64,000 nucleotides of DNA, from contig CP126200.1 in assembly GCA_030272155.1 (NCBI GenBank), positions 1,116,001 to 1,180,000 on the forward strand. The letters run 5' to 3'. Under the pieces are notes generated by a model. The model saw nothing but the letters and a program-made list of their open reading frames with translations, was not told where the DNA came from and searched no databases. The stretch is from Tetradesmus obliquus. Taxonomy: Eukaryota; Chlorophyta; Chlorophyceae; Sphaeropleales; Scenedesmaceae. This document shows, one piece after another, positions 14,273-24,992 of this stretch. Position 1 is the stretch's first letter, and the number at the start of each line of letters is the position of its first letter. The position numbers were made by a program, and so were the translations under genes.

Positions 14273-15057
14273 CACGTGCTCTTGCATGAGTCTGAAGTGC
14301 ATCATGCCCCTCTTCAGAGCAAGCAGGCATGTACGACGCAGCAGGGGGCGCGTACCTGCAGTATCTGAACCCTCATGAACACATCCCCATCGCCCCACTC
14401 TCCTCCCACTATTCACCTGCATGTATCTGATCTCTCCTGAACCTGACCCCTGCTCCCCATCCTCCTACACCCCACCTGCATGAACCTGAAGTGCATTGCG
14501 CCGCTCTTGAAGGCAAGCAAGCGTATCTGCACGTACGTAAACCCTCCTGAACCCCGCTCCTACCCCCAACCCCAACCCCTTCCCACAAACCCACCTGCAT
14601 GAACTTCATGAACCTGAAGCATCCTGACCCCCGCACCCTCTGCAGCACAACTCTCGACCTGCGTCAACCTGAACCCCCCTGACACCCCCACCCCTCACTA
14701 ACACGTGACTCCACCTGCATGAACCTGAAGTGCATCGCGCTGCTCTTGCAGGCAAGCAAGCGTGTCTGCATGTACCTCGACCCTCCCGAACCCCGTTCCT
14801 CCCCCAACCCCCGACCCCCTTTCCACAAACCCACCTGCATAAACCCGAAGTGCACCGCGCCGCTCTTCACGCAACGGTATCTGCGCGTACGTGGACCCTG
14901 CTGAACCCCGCACCCCCCCCCCCCCAATGTCCAACCCCTTTCCTCAAACCCACCTGCATGAACCTGAAGTGCATCGCGCCGCTCTTGAGGGCCAGGTGGG
15001 GGAAGGGGCTCTTGGGCCCGCCTGCATGGAAGCAGAGCGTGGCGTGCAGCGGCACCT

Positions 15058-15098
<41 letters not shown>

Positions 15099-16175
15099 TT
15101 GGCTTTACTTCAGTCTTATATTGGTGCTGCCATTAGCCCGTGGTGCACGGATGCAGGCACATCCTTGGCTTTCCTGTTGCTGCTGTTGTCACAGCCCTGC
15201 AGAGTAACAGTAATTCCAGCTGCTTCAACTAGACATGTCAGTGATTGTCCCCAAGACAGCAAGGCTGCATCGCATGCAGTCGACACAACACATGGCTCCA
15301 CTGCTGCTGGCTGTGCTGGCTTCCTGTTGGTTAGGCATGCTACATTCCGCTGCTGCTGCCGCTGCTGTCAGTGCCGCTGCACTGCAGCTCTTGGTGCTGC
15401 TGCTGCTGTTGGTGATACAACCACCAGCCATTCTGCTGTGGCAGCTTGGCTCCACACCCAGCTGAGCAGTGCGCGCGTGCACGGCTATGTCATACTGCTA
15501 CAGCTGCTGCAGGGACCTCTCTCCAAAGCAGCGTGGCAGCTGCTGGGCTGTGACTGCAGCCTAAGATATGTAACCAGCCCAGCAGGCGTACCGCGTTGCT
15601 TGGGCGCAGCACCACACTTGCAACACGGCGCAGCTGCTGCTGCTGGTGCTGCAAGGCTGAGCCTGTTTGCATTGCTGCTTGGTGGGCTGGCTGCATCTTG
15701 AGGCTGCAGCTGTGCCTGACATGCCACCAGCTACAAAGCCAGCTGCATCCTTATTACGCAGCTCTTTTACTGCTGCTGGGTTGCTGCTTGAGCAGCCGCG
15801 CTCACATGTCTGTGTGCGTTGAAGGCACTCAGGTAAGCCTCAAATGTATCCTTGGGCATCGGCCCAATTGGCAGAACCACCTGCAGTGGCGCAGGGCACA
15901 TGCACCAGCCGTGCTTGTAGGACGAGCATATGCAGTGCCTTGCAGGTACAGCATCAAATAACCTATATGTCTGTTGCCAGCTTTTTGCAGCAACGGCTTT
16001 CTGCACAAGGTGCTGCTGCTTGTACTGCAAGACTAGAGAGCGCAAGTTTACGCAGCGTTGAAGCACGAAACAGCATGCACAGAGGTGATCCAAGTGGCCT
16101 GGCACGCCCATCACATACCACACGTATTTCAGCTGCTGTCAGCAGCGATAGTCCGGGCTCCAGGGTGCGAGACAT
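1..16175 (-). CDS. TRS120: Trs120/TRAPPC9-like TRAPPII subunit, 3' end off left edge
   Basis: Subunit of the TRAPPII tethering complex of Golgi/post-Golgi traffic. Exons traced: 16175-16119, 15880-15806, 15055-14954, 14227-14091, 13220-13051, 12519-12454, 12158-12091, 11923-11784, 10994-10253, 9435-9277, 8771-8696, 8489-8407, 200-1 (open at edge). All phases close, giving about 691 residues in the window. Family hallmarks, recognised from memory of plant Trs120, in order: VVLPIGPMP near the N terminus; GGPKSPFPHLALKSG before LHFRF-like MHFRFMQ; PLAVLGLVHCP; SRCCAFEP; KAKGDWALLAGSPRDAFEHY; FGAAVEGLAHARVL; LKLCRFVAGL; GLVGCGRKRLLLLWTALEMY. Exon 9 carries an Ala/Thr/Ser-rich insert of about 190 residues absent from typical homologues. 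Start chosen at MSRTLEPGLSLL because it leads straight into the conserved N terminus. Intron 12 (8406-201) contains a 7.5 kb minisatellite. Most introns hold decayed copies of exon edges. Confidence 0.9.
266..412 (-). repeat. Two 5'-edge copies of Trs120 exon 13
   Basis: Two decayed copies of the start of exon 13 (DPDDLP..VHWAMKRF) lie upstream, in transcript sense, of the intact exon beginning at 200. The copy at about 266-310 keeps a CAG acceptor. Both lose the match after the codons for RF. Confidence 0.85.
511..8000. repeat. 11-bp minisatellite, about 680 units, inside Trs120 intron 12
   Basis: Consensus on the + strand is GTGGATGYGYT, with two main variable sites (C/T). The register holds for about 7.5 kb: marker variants (see the higher-order entry) lie at distances that are exact multiples of 11, with one clear single-base loss near 3431. 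The unit has no stop codon in any frame, so three-unit (33 bp, 11 codon) periodic open frames run for hundreds of codons on both strands; these are not genes. The + strand is G/T-rich, so the Trs120 pre-mRNA (- strand sense) would be A/C-rich. There are no unique spacers, so this is not a CRISPR array. Confidence 0.98.
1026..7200. repeat. Higher-order repeat blocks within the minisatellite
   Basis: A diagnostic run of variant units (GCCCT unit, then a GCGAT unit, then GTTATG, then usually GCTGTAG) recurs at 1026, 2764, 3292, 3984, 5062, 5766, 6338 and 7130. Spacings are 1738, 528, 692, 1078, 704, 572 and 792 bp, i.e. 158, 48, 63 minus 1 bp, 98, 64, 52 and 72 units. The array therefore grew partly by duplicating blocks of tens of units. 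A partial copy of the marker lies near 1970. Confidence 0.9.
8294..8339 (-). repeat. 3'-edge copy of Trs120 exon 12
   Basis: Copy of the last codons of exon 12 (TLKSLQPPEMPRQ) followed by a GTGCG donor-like site, downstream of the intact exon in transcript sense. A weaker third remnant is near 8070-8090, at the minisatellite flank. Confidence 0.8.
9028..9694 (-). repeat. Edge copies around Trs120 exon 10
   Basis: The intact exon is 9435-9277. A 5'-edge copy with its own CAG acceptor lies at 9594-9694 (IEQQLKLCRFVAGLHGP). Two 3'-edge copies with GTG donors lie at 9140-9215 (LPLQEDRLVALVEAGQ) and 9028-9067 (LVEAGQ). They preserve long matches but are truncated on the exon-internal side. Confidence 0.85.
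9855..10195 (-). repeat. Two 3'-edge copies of Trs120 exon 9
   Basis: Copies of the last ~20 codons of exon 9 (ending ALALQ plus donor) at about 10135-10195 and 9855-9985. The second is interrupted by the poly-C tract at 9869-9920. Confidence 0.8.
9869..9920. repeat. Poly-C tract
   Basis: About 50 bases almost entirely C on the + strand (G on the Trs120 sense strand), interrupted only by a few T and G bases. It lies inside an exon-edge copy. Confidence 0.95.
11046..11313 (-). repeat. Three 5'-edge copies of Trs120 exon 9
   Basis: Three copies of the exon 9 start (FGAAVEGLAHARVL), at about 11046-11094, 11160-11207 and 11266-11313. They are spaced about 107-113 bp, each after an acceptor-like AG, and lie upstream of the intact exon at 10994. 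AGC tracts separate the copies. Confidence 0.88.
11490..11693 (-). repeat. Two 3'-edge copies of Trs120 exon 8
   Basis: Copies of SPRDAFEHYKSGMELSRAAGDAIW at about 11614-11693 and a shorter, more decayed one at about 11490-11560. Both lie downstream of the intact exon 11923-11784 and end near a GTGCG donor-like site. Confidence 0.85.
12713..12770 (-). repeat. 5'-edge copy of Trs120 exon 6
   Basis: Copy of VIEDAVLNAS preceded by a TGCAG acceptor-like site, upstream in sense of the intact exon 12519-12454. Confidence 0.8.
13319..13605 (-). repeat. Copies of Trs120 exon 5
   Basis: A long copy at about 13319-13431 (QWPEALLSRCCAFEPSPAHLATPGLR..ELMLLPG) keeps the frame almost to the middle of the exon. 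A short remnant (TGLRVQRELMLL) lies near 13560-13605. Both are upstream of the intact exon 13220-13051. Confidence 0.85.
13738..14021 (-). repeat. Three 3'-edge copies of Trs120 exon 4
   Basis: Copies of the exon end (LLEDLAAGHAEFERA) at about 13970-14021, 13846-13903 and 13738-13796, spaced about 110-125 bp. The 13846 copy has a GTAAGG donor stronger than the GTAGGG after the intact exon at 14091, so the true donor could be in a copy. Confidence 0.85.
14285..14872 (-). repeat. Array of 3'-edge copies of Trs120 exon 3
   Basis: At least five copies of the exon 3 end (codons for SGAMHFRFMQ plus donor) lie near 14829, 14711, 14590, 14474 and 14285, spaced roughly 115-190 bp, downstream of the intact exon 15055-14954. 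The intervening DNA is C-rich. Confidence 0.85.
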
Positions 16176-17303
16176 GGTGATCAGCTGCTGACTCCCTCTT
16201 GCACTTGCTCCTTGCTGCTGCTGCCCACTGCTGCTTTGCTTGCTGCAGCGTGCAAGGCTCGCAGCACAGCAACTATGTACTTGGTATCAACCTCTCCATT
16301 TTGGGTTTGTTGGAAAGACTAACTGTTCACCAGACACGCATCTGGACAAGCAGCTCGTCCGGAACGTTTACAACGGAAATCGTATGCTGATGCAGCGACG
16401 CTTCAGACGTGCTATAATCCATGCAAGGGCATAAACTTCGAGTTGTGCTACGTCAAAAACTTCAGGCGGCACTGCCACCTGACGCAACAACCCAAGCCAT
16501 GAGACCTACAAAGATAACACCCCACTGGGGCCCAGCCTGCTCTTGATGGCGCGTAAAGACCGCTTGTGAGGCCAAGAGCGCCTTTAAAAAATTTGTTTGT
16601 TACATTACACGTGACTCAGCGGTTATCAGCGCTCTTGTACTCTATTCTGATGGTGATGTCAGCTGAACTGGCCAGCCGTTGATGGCCTTTTGCAGGAATG
16701 CCTGGATAGCACCTGCTGCTGCAACTAACCGTACTTACCATAATCTATACTCCATAGATTATGGAGTAAGCCTGTAAACATAGCGTTCACAAACGGCGTC
16801 AACACTGCTTATACATGAGCCCTGATCAGATGACAGTGACACAGCGCTTGTGACACACATACAGGAGTAGCGAGAGGTGGCAAGGCAATTGTTAGCGTAC
16901 CCATCACGTCAGAACATAGTTTGAGGGTTTCAGCGTGTTGAGATCGCACTACGTTTGTCAGCGCACGCTCGCTACAGCTTGCTTTCAGGGCATCATTTTG
17001 CCATCAGTTTACCATAGCATTACTTACGTCTGCCATTGACGTTCATTTTACAACCTCAAAGATTCCGCGAGCGAGTTTGATCTCAGTCAAGGCAGTTGGG
17101 AGTCTCAGCTTGAGACAGTAGTGACGATGCACTGTCCATTGCGCACACCGCCACACAGCCAGTGCAGCAGGCGCTACCGGTAAACAAAGCAGCTGTGTCA
17201 CAAGAAAAGCTGCTGCAAAGCAGCGGTGTGCACATGCATGCATATGCAGATGTGCTGTGGCTTGACAGCAGCAGCACGTGTGTCCTGCTGTGCATGCTTG
17301 CAG
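16176..17303. promoter_or_regulatory. Divergent intergenic region, Trs120 / J-protein
   Basis: About 1.1 kb between the Trs120 start and the first traced J-protein exon. It should hold both promoters and the J-protein's first exon, because the exon at 17304 opens in mid-codon. No convincing start exon was found. It contains a perfect 10-bp inverted repeat at 16738-16764. Confidence 0.5.
16738..16764. other. Perfect inverted repeat (10-bp arms, 7-nt spacer)
   Basis: Arms CCATAATCTA (16738-16747) and TAGATTATGG (16755-16764) around TACTCCA. It lies midway between two divergent genes, so it could be a dimeric factor site or a transcript hairpin. No function is shown by sequence alone. Confidence 0.7.
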
Positions 17304-17858
17304 GAGCCAGTTAGCTAGCCGCTGCCAACCAGCTCTGCCTTACAACCGCTCGAGGCTGTTAGGAATAACACAAAGAAGAAGAACAGTCAGCGTCCAAGCA
17401 GCAGCAAGTGAGAAGCACTGCCCGCTGCGGTTGGCTGCACTGCATGTGTTCTTGTGTGGTTCATGTGTTTGTGCTGTGCATGCATCTGCAGGCGTGGCAT
17501 GCATCCACTGCTGTGCTTTATCAGTGCACTTTGTGGCTCTCAGCTGGCAACCTTAGCACCGGCCTGCTGTAGCAGTTGCCAGCACCACAGCTGTGCGGCG
17601 CTGGTGATTGCCCGAGCTGCACTTGCACCTGAGACAGGCTTGCTTGCTCACAACTTGCCAGTTGGCAAGTAGTGATATCCGCTCCTGAATCAATGCGTGC
17701 TCTCTCAACACCGGCAAACCTCAACTCTGCTGTACTTTGCGCTTGCAGAGACTCTGTATGAGGCACTAGGGGTGTCGCAGGATGCATCAGACAGAGACAT
17801 CAAGAAGGCGTACAGGCAGAAAGCACTGAAGCTGCATCCGGACGTCAACAAAGCGGTG

Positions 17859-17891
<33 letters not shown>

Positions 17892-19573
17892 CAGGAGCAG
17901 GCCTCTTAACAGCTGGTCACACATGGCCCAGCAGCAGCTGCTGCACGCATCCAGCAGTGCCAGTTGTCAACTGTGCAACGCGTCAGTGTTGACTGTCAAT
18001 GCACCACCCATGCGCACGTTACATCACCCCAACGTCGTGTGCCTGCCTATGGTTGACTTGTTCCTTTGCTGCAGCCCAACGCACAGGAGCAGTTCCTGGA
18101 GGTGAAGAACAACTTTGGCTTGTCCTGTGGCTTTGCTCACACTGCCCTTGTTGTCATTCTGTTTCTGCTGCTTGTGCTGCAGCCCAACGCGCAGAAGCAG
18201 TTCCTGGAGGTGAAGAACGCTTTTGGCTTGTCTTGTGGCAATGGTGCTTGACTATTGACACTGTTATTGTTGTTATGACCTATGTGCTGCTGCAGCCCAA
18301 TGCGCAGGAGCAGTTCCTGGAGGTGAAGAACGCCTTCAGCGTGCTGTCGGACGCGCAGCAGCGCGCAGCATACGACAGGAAGCTCAGAGGGGTGAGCGGG
18401 CAAACTGACAGGGCTGGCGGTTACATGCATATGTTTGTTCAATGTGTGTACATGTGAGTGTAGTTGTGTGTGTGTGTGTGTGTGTGTTTTTTGCATGCAC
18501 ATGCAGTGCACAGCGCATCGCTGCTGCCATCTGCACAGTGCTGTGTTGCAACTCCGATATGTCAGCACGCTTACGGCCTACTGGCATTACGTTGCAGCCA
18601 CTGCGTTGCCGTTTAGCTGGCTCTGATACTCATACTTTCCATTCTCTGGTGCCTATGTCATCTGTCTGCAGGGCTTTGGTGATTTTGGCAGCTGGGGTTC
18701 CTCAGCTGGCGGCTTCGGCGGCGCCTGGGGCGGCAGCGGCAGCAGCAGCAGCAGCAGCGCGGGCGGCAGGCCGCGGCCGAAGCAGCCGGAGGAGGAATTT
18801 TATGGCCTGGTGCGTGCCACTTTGCTGCTGCTGCTGCTGCCAGCCAGGCGCTTAGTGACATGGTGATGTGTATGTTGCACCTGCGTTTGATGGCAGAGTC
18901 TGTTACAGTCAAGAGTGTTGCAACGGAGGTGTGCTCTATGTTTGCTGGCTTGCCTAGGTAGGTAGGCACGTGTGGCTAGGTGGGTTAAACATGCGGGTGG
19001 TGATCAACACATGGTAGGTAGCGTAGGGAAATTCCAGATTGTTGGCATCGTGGAGCGCTCGGCTGACCCTGCTGCGGCTGCTACTGTGCAACGCGGTGCG
19101 CGCCTGCACTGTATGGCCGATCTGTTGTCCCTGCAGGGTGATCTGTTTGCTGATGTCGGTGCCAGCGTTGGGGGCTTGGTGCAGCAGGCGCAGCAGGGGG
19201 CGCAGCAGCTGGGGGATGCTCTGAAACGGGGCAAGATCGTGAGTGCGGCGCGCCTGGCAGTGCTATCACCATAAAATCACGTGCAGCAGCACCAGCAACT
19301 GGGGTAGATAAAGCGACGCAGCCTGCTGGTGTCCATCTAGGTTTGTGTGCAGCGGGGTCACTTGTCCTGTTTGCTCTCACGCTTGATCTTTTGGGGGCGG
19401 TGCTGACCCTGCAGGAGGACTTTTTCAATGACCTAGAAAAGGAAGTCACCGATTGGAGCAAGAAGCGGTCAGCCAGCGGCAAGCCGGCGAGCCTGTGGGA
19501 GGAGCTGTCAGCAATAGGCGAGGAGTTTGTGGACTTCCTGGAACAGGGCCTCAAGGACGAGCAGCAGCAGACA

Positions 19574-19610
<37 letters not shown>

Positions 19611-20233
19611 CGAAAGAGAGCTGGCAGGGTGGGGGCCCTGGCAGGGAGGGCAGCAGCAGCTTTCAGGGTGGCGGCAGCGGCAGCAGCTCCTACAGCAGCA
19701 GCAGGGCGCGCTCGCCAGTTGATAAGTTTGAGGAGCTGAAGCGGCAGTATGACCTGTATGATGAAGGGAAGAAAGGTGGCAGCAGCAGCGGCGGCGGCAG
19801 CAGTAGCAGGTGAGTGATGGCGAGTAGCAGCAGTGTGTGGCGCGAGGATGTTCCGCAGTGCAGTGTGTTGTTGCTCATGCTGGTGTGGCGTAGTTTACAG
19901 TGATGCGCTTGCCTGCAGGTGCCTGGGTGCAGAACCTGTCTTGAAGCTCTGGTTTGTGCTGTTGAGGCTTGCGCCTGTGCTGGCAGCGCTTGTGCTGTTG
20001 CATTCAATGAACACGACTGCCACGGCGGGCGTATCCATGCTACCTACTCATGCCAATCTATGTGATGACGTATGGCTGCTGTTTGTTGCTGCCTGCTTCC
20101 TGCTTCCTGCAGTTCCAGCAAAAGCAGCAGCAGCGGCAGCGGAGCGCGCACAGCGCAGCCGCCGCCTCGCAAGACTGCAGACGAAGAAATTGACGACATG
20201 CTAGCAGCACTGAAGAAGAAGATGAACAAGTGA
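17304..20233 (+). CDS. Plastid-type J-domain (DnaJ-like) protein
   Basis: Co-chaperone predicted to stimulate an Hsp70 ATPase, probably in the chloroplast. Exons: 17304-17407, 17749-17855, 18296-18391, 18672-18809, 19137-19238, 19415-19809, 20113-20233; all phases close, giving about 354 residues from the first traced exon. The first exon needs two bases from an unseen upstream exon, so the true start is missing. It is Arg/Ser-rich and ends VSVQAAA, like an algal transit peptide. The J domain follows at once: [23 protein letters not shown] (HPD triad), [22 protein letters not shown]. Then come a Gly/Ser linker, an acidic region with DDFF-like [11 protein letters not shown] and [17 protein letters not shown], a Ser/Gln tract coded by AGC repeats, and a C-terminal [16 protein letters not shown]. 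The [14 protein letters not shown] block resembles plant chloroplast J-proteins as I remember them; the exact orthologue is not certain. Confidence 0.85.
18075..18230 (+). repeat. Two 5'-edge copies of J-protein exon 3
   Basis: Copies of [12 protein letters not shown] at 18076 and 18183, each after a CAG acceptor, spaced 107 and 113 bp from one another and from the intact exon at 18296. Both diverge after about 14-17 codons, so neither can supply helix IV of the J domain. Confidence 0.9.
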
Positions 20234-23043
20234 GGGTAGTTAACTACCACTGGACACAGCACGGGTTATACGAAGATGCTGGGCTGAATGGCTGCAATGG
20301 ACGGACTCTGCATATCTGCTGGGGCACTGCCTTGGCCAAAATGCTGACTTGACAGCGGAGCCAACAACAAGCATTGAGCAGCAGCAGCTTGCTGCAATGT
20401 CGTGGTTTGCTTGTTGCGGGCGGGATGCACAGGGCAAGGCAGTCGTGTGCTGCAAGCACTGCACAAGACTAGCACTCAGTGGCAGGCTGCGCTGCCTCTT
20501 GCGGCAAGAGCTGCAGGAAGCGTAACCGAGATGGACCACCACTGAGAACCTGTTACAAGTGACGGGGCTGCCAGCATTGGATGTGTAACTGGTCAAGCCA
20601 ACCAGTTTGAACCAGTTTGATCAGTAGGCCAAGACGGCGCGTGTGGCAAGCAGAAAGCCGTCACAAATCAATTATGATCTTATGATAGCTCAGCAATGCT
20701 GCTGACGCACAAGATGATGCCATTAAGGTACAAAGCTGTAAAAGGCCGACCTGTAGCATGTTAAAGACCTGCAGCAAAGAAGCCGCGCCTCTGCCAGCAC
20801 CTGCAGCACAGCTTCCTGCTTGCAAAAAGTGACACGAAGGCAATCACATAGGTGGCTGGGCATGCCTGCTGCATCAACAACACAGATGCTCTGCTTCAAC
20901 CTTAGGCGTCCCTTTGACCAACCTATGAGCAAAGTTGAACGGCCAAATGACCATCACATCTGAGCGCATCAGCCAACACTGCTGGGCTGCAGCAGAAGCA
21001 CATTGATGCACAACCATGCGCATGCTTGGCCCCTGCATGCCCTGTGATGCCCTGTAGCACCCATAGAACCTGTGTGCTTGCTGGGAACCAGAAGCCTATC
21101 AGCTATAGACCTCATCCAAGCAATGTCAGTCAGCAAACAACTGCAGTACCTCTGGTCAAAGAATGGTCAACATGCTGCCGCTGCGGCCAAATCTTCTTGG
21201 ATAGTACAGCAGCAAGTCTGCGCCGCTGCAACACCAGGTGCACAGTGAAGCATGCAGCGCGTGCCTGCAGCTGCAGTGAGCCCTGTGGTGTGTTGCACAC
21301 ATTTGACGCAGCTCAAAGACAGCAACGTAGCAGATACTTGTCTCCTTGTGCAATGCCTCACAGTGCTACAGCACAACAGCAAAGCTGGGCACAGGGCCAA
21401 GCTATCAAATTTAGCAAGGCATGTGCAGGCGCATGGGGGCATCAGCCAACATGCACTGGCTGCTTTTTTTGCCATGACTGCATCTCCCACGCATGTTTTG
21501 GTTGTTTGGGTCGGGGCAATGTGCTAGCGCTGCTGCTACACAAACAAGCAAGGAAGCAGCCATGTCGGCAGGCGCTTGGCGAGCCATCCTAGCTGTACAA
21601 CACATAATCAATAGGTATCACAAGGGCAAGGGTGCAGTCCCGACACCCGTCAGCATCAGTCTGGTGATGCTGCAGGCCACAGTACGGCAATACCCCGCAG
21701 TCTGCTTCGTCAAACCTAATCTAAACAACATCAACCCAACACCATCGGCAAAGTCCACAAGCCTTTGGATTTGCCAGATGCCTTGCGGCAACACCACGAA
21801 GCACACCCTGTGCCGTCCCCACTACAGCAGATGCACACAGTACAAGCAAGCCCCTGATTCAGGGCTGTACATTGTATGGCATAATATTGCCAGTGTACAC
21901 AAGAGCGTCCCATATGTCAGAGTCACAGTCAGTACGCAAGCTTAGACCAACCAAAGACAAGAACAAACGCTACATACCCATTCATATCTTTTCTTCAGGA
22001 ATTCTGCTTTCAAAGCCCCAGCACCACAAGATATGCTCTGCAGCCACATCCTGCCTTGCATCAACTAGAAAGCAGTAGCTGTGCCACGGCCCCTGAAAAG
22101 AACAAACAATCAAACAAACAATCAGGACAAACGCGCCTGTGCAACATCCCAACTGCCAAACCCCATGTGGCAAAGCAAGGCAGTTGGGAAGGCCAACCTT
22201 CAAAAGGTACCTCAAGGCAAGATACACACATCAGACCATCAGCAGCTGCTTGCAGGAAAACTGTTTGTGCTCGGCCTCAAAGGCCGCAAGGGAAGAACAC
22301 ACAGCAGCAACCATGTGCATGCCAGCAGCTCTGCATCTGTGCTGAATTGTTGCACCATCAAGGAACACAGCAACACTTCCCGCCAGCTCCTGGCTCGCAT
22401 GCAGTGCTGATCAAAGACAACAAACAGCAGGGGCTCACATGCAGTGCCTGAGGCATGAGCAGTACGCCACATGCTCGGCAACACAGCAGACCATCAGCAG
22501 CTACTTGCAGGAAAACTGTTTGTGCTTGGCATGTGACCAACCACACATCAGCTTGTGTGCTGATTGTTGAAAGAACAGCCTCCACTGTCATGCTTGCACA
22601 TGCTCAAGCATGGGTTTAAACAGCCTTCAGTGAAGCTGCCAGAAGCCAGCTCGACACGGCTGATGATGTGGGCTGTAGCAAGTTTCCTGCAAGCGTGCAA
22701 CAAAGGCACCCTGCATCTGCTACCAGTGCGTGCATGTACGAATCACAGAAGGAAGTAAAGTGTGGCTTTCACCAGGAGGAAAAGGATGACACAGAGCTGC
22801 CGCGACACAGGTGCGGCCTGCCAAAGCAGCCGGGGCGCCTACCCTGACCAAATGCTGCCAGTCTCGTCGACTCTTCAGTGGACAGCCCGGTGCTTGATGC
22901 CTGTCGCAATCCTCCTCCAACCATGGGAGAGCAGCAGCACTACCGAGCCATCAAGTCCGGTGACTCTGCAGGCTTAAAGGCCTGCTGCTGCCAGGGCGCG
23001 ATGCGCATTGTCTTCATGGCTGCGCAAGCCTGTCTTCCAGCCT
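20234..23043. other. No gene recognised
   Basis: 2.8 kb downstream of the J-protein and of the convergent gene ending at 23044. TGTAA, the usual green-algal poly(A) signal, occurs near 20585. A pair of ~42-bp near-identical segments lies at 22237 and 22491. Longest open frames lack ATG starts or conserved features. Confidence 0.6.
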
Positions 23044-24992
23044 TCAGGAAGCACTGGTTGACATAGGGAGTGGTGTGGTGCTACCGTAGTATGGAGATGA
23101 TGGTGTGTCTGGTAAGGGCAACAGCCAGCCGAGGCAGTCGTCTTGCCAAGCAGTGCTGGAACATGTCATTGCTGTGTATACAGCTGCAGGTTCTGGGGGG
23201 TTGACAGCTGGCGGTGCAGTAACAGCACGGAAACAGCCAGTGGGTGAGCTGTGCTGCGCTGAGTCAGCGTCTGCACCTGAGTTGTCACAACTACGGTGAG
23301 CTTTGGCAGCACATGAGGTGTGCTGACGCTGCTGCACCTTCAGCTGTGTCAGCTGTGGGTTAGCAGCAAAGTGCGGTTGCTGGACCTGAAACATGCTGCC
23401 GTGCCTGGATCGCACAGCGCCTGTATGCTGCAGGGATGCCATGCGTCCTTCTGGTGCTGCTACTGCTGATGCTGTTTGCTTCAGTACAAGTCACGACACA
23501 ATTTGCCGCAGCCCGCTCATGTCAGCCAATAGTTCTGCAAGCAGAAAGCACACAGACACAGGCACAAGTTAGAGCGCCACTTGTTTTTTGTGATTTTTGT
23601 ACTGTAGACACGCGGACGTTTTGTACTTGCGAGCCTGTCACCACTCCCGCAAATCGCTGGCTCGCATACAGGCTATGCCAATGCATCTGCTGCTCACACA
23701 GAAGCATGTGCTGCCCTACAGCTGTTTATTTCCAGCAGTTGCTGCTGCGGCACTGTCAAGCACTTTTTCAAAGCTCACATGGTGTGACAGCAGCGCGCTC
23801 TGCTGCTGTGTGCCTGGCCCTCCTGCTGCATGCATCGCCTGCCAGGCAGCTGAGTCAGCTTGTGCCAACTTCAGCAGCTCTGGTGCACTGGATGTGCGCA
23901 CGAGCCCGCTGCTGCCTGCTGCTGCTGCTGTTGAGTCGCAGTCCATCTGGTCCGCTTGCTGCAGCACATCGCAGCGCCATGCGTTGCCGGCGCAGTTGTT
24001 GCTGCCGAGGGCACCCAGTCCTGCAAATGTCTGTGTGGTGCTGCTGTCAGCTGGCTGCAGTTGCTGCTGCAGTTGACCTGTGGCAGTGCGGCAAGGGTAC
24101 ATACAATCCTCAGGTGCAAGGATACTAGCGGGGTTAGTGCAGGGCAAGGATACTGCCGAGTGCAAGGCTTGGGAGGGGTGTCAGGGCGCGGCCCTGCCTG
24201 GCAGTACGAGACCTCCCTTCTTGGACGGATCGACCATGCGAGCATGTCAAGAGAGTCCTTGACTACAAATGCAGATGTTAGTTGTGTGCCGCGCAGCCAT
24301 CCTTTGCTGGACAGACAGACTGGCGGGCTGTCCTGGTGGGCGTTCACCCGGCCAGCACCTGCCTCAGCTTCTTTCGAAACCACCAACCCGGAACTAGATA
24401 GCAGGTGTGTTGCTCACCTGGAAGCGGGGTTTTGACAGCGTGCTCCCACACAAAGCTGAACGAGGGAGCTGCTTCCTCCATGGAGCAGCACTCCTGCATC
24501 AGCACGAAGCGTCGTCAAATCAATATAGTCTAAATAGGATAAGAATAATGTTTTGATGCTGTTTACAGTGCCAGGTGTGTGCATTGCTGGCACGCCACCT
24601 GCAGGGCAGGTCGCCCAAAATGGTCACCCAAGCTGCCTTACCTGCGCTTTGACCCGCTTTACAGTGGCTGCTGCTTCGCCAGCATTCATGTATACCGAGA
24701 TGGTCTCGGCATCGGTCGTGGTGGTGCTGGCCTGTTCAGAGGAAGAACTCCAGCCCCGCTTGCTGCCAAGCTGCGACATCGTCAAATGCTGCACAAGATT
24801 CAAGTCCTGAAAGCTTTATAGAGCGATATTGTCTTGAAATGCTGAAGCAGTCCGCGGACTACTCACAACTGCTGCGCGGTGTGTGTGAGGATACGGCGAC
24901 ACACTCAGTAATCTTTCACTGCAAAAGGTACACGTTGACTGTGTTTCAACGCGAATGAGCCACGCTTGAAGCTCTGTGGGACCCAAGTGCCT
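23044..24992 (-). CDS. Unidentified protein, six C-terminal exons
   Basis: Exons 24992-24867, 24770-24642, 24493-24418, 24393-24359, 24066-23779 and 23427-23044 (stop) have good GT-AG borders, and all five junctions close in phase, giving 345 residues. I do not recognise a family. Visible features: HLGPTELQAWLIRVE, then SVYMNAGEAAATVKRV, then FSFVWEHAVKTPLPVPGWWF followed by basic RKKLRQ, then a Gln/Ser/Ala-rich region, and a Cys/Pro-rich tail ending LPMSTSAS. The upstream part is unresolved: an open segment at 25210-25085 (LAAKSSLAGHLYMRNWYCL) and a 33-bp exon-like unit present twice (25769-25737 and near 25475-25443) may belong to it, but I could not close their phases. Confidence is high that this is a gene and low for its N terminus. 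Confidence 0.7.

Noticed and set aside
21026-21592. 188-codon open frame on the + strand
   Set aside because: It begins at a TTG rather than an ATG, is low in conserved features, and has no splice support.
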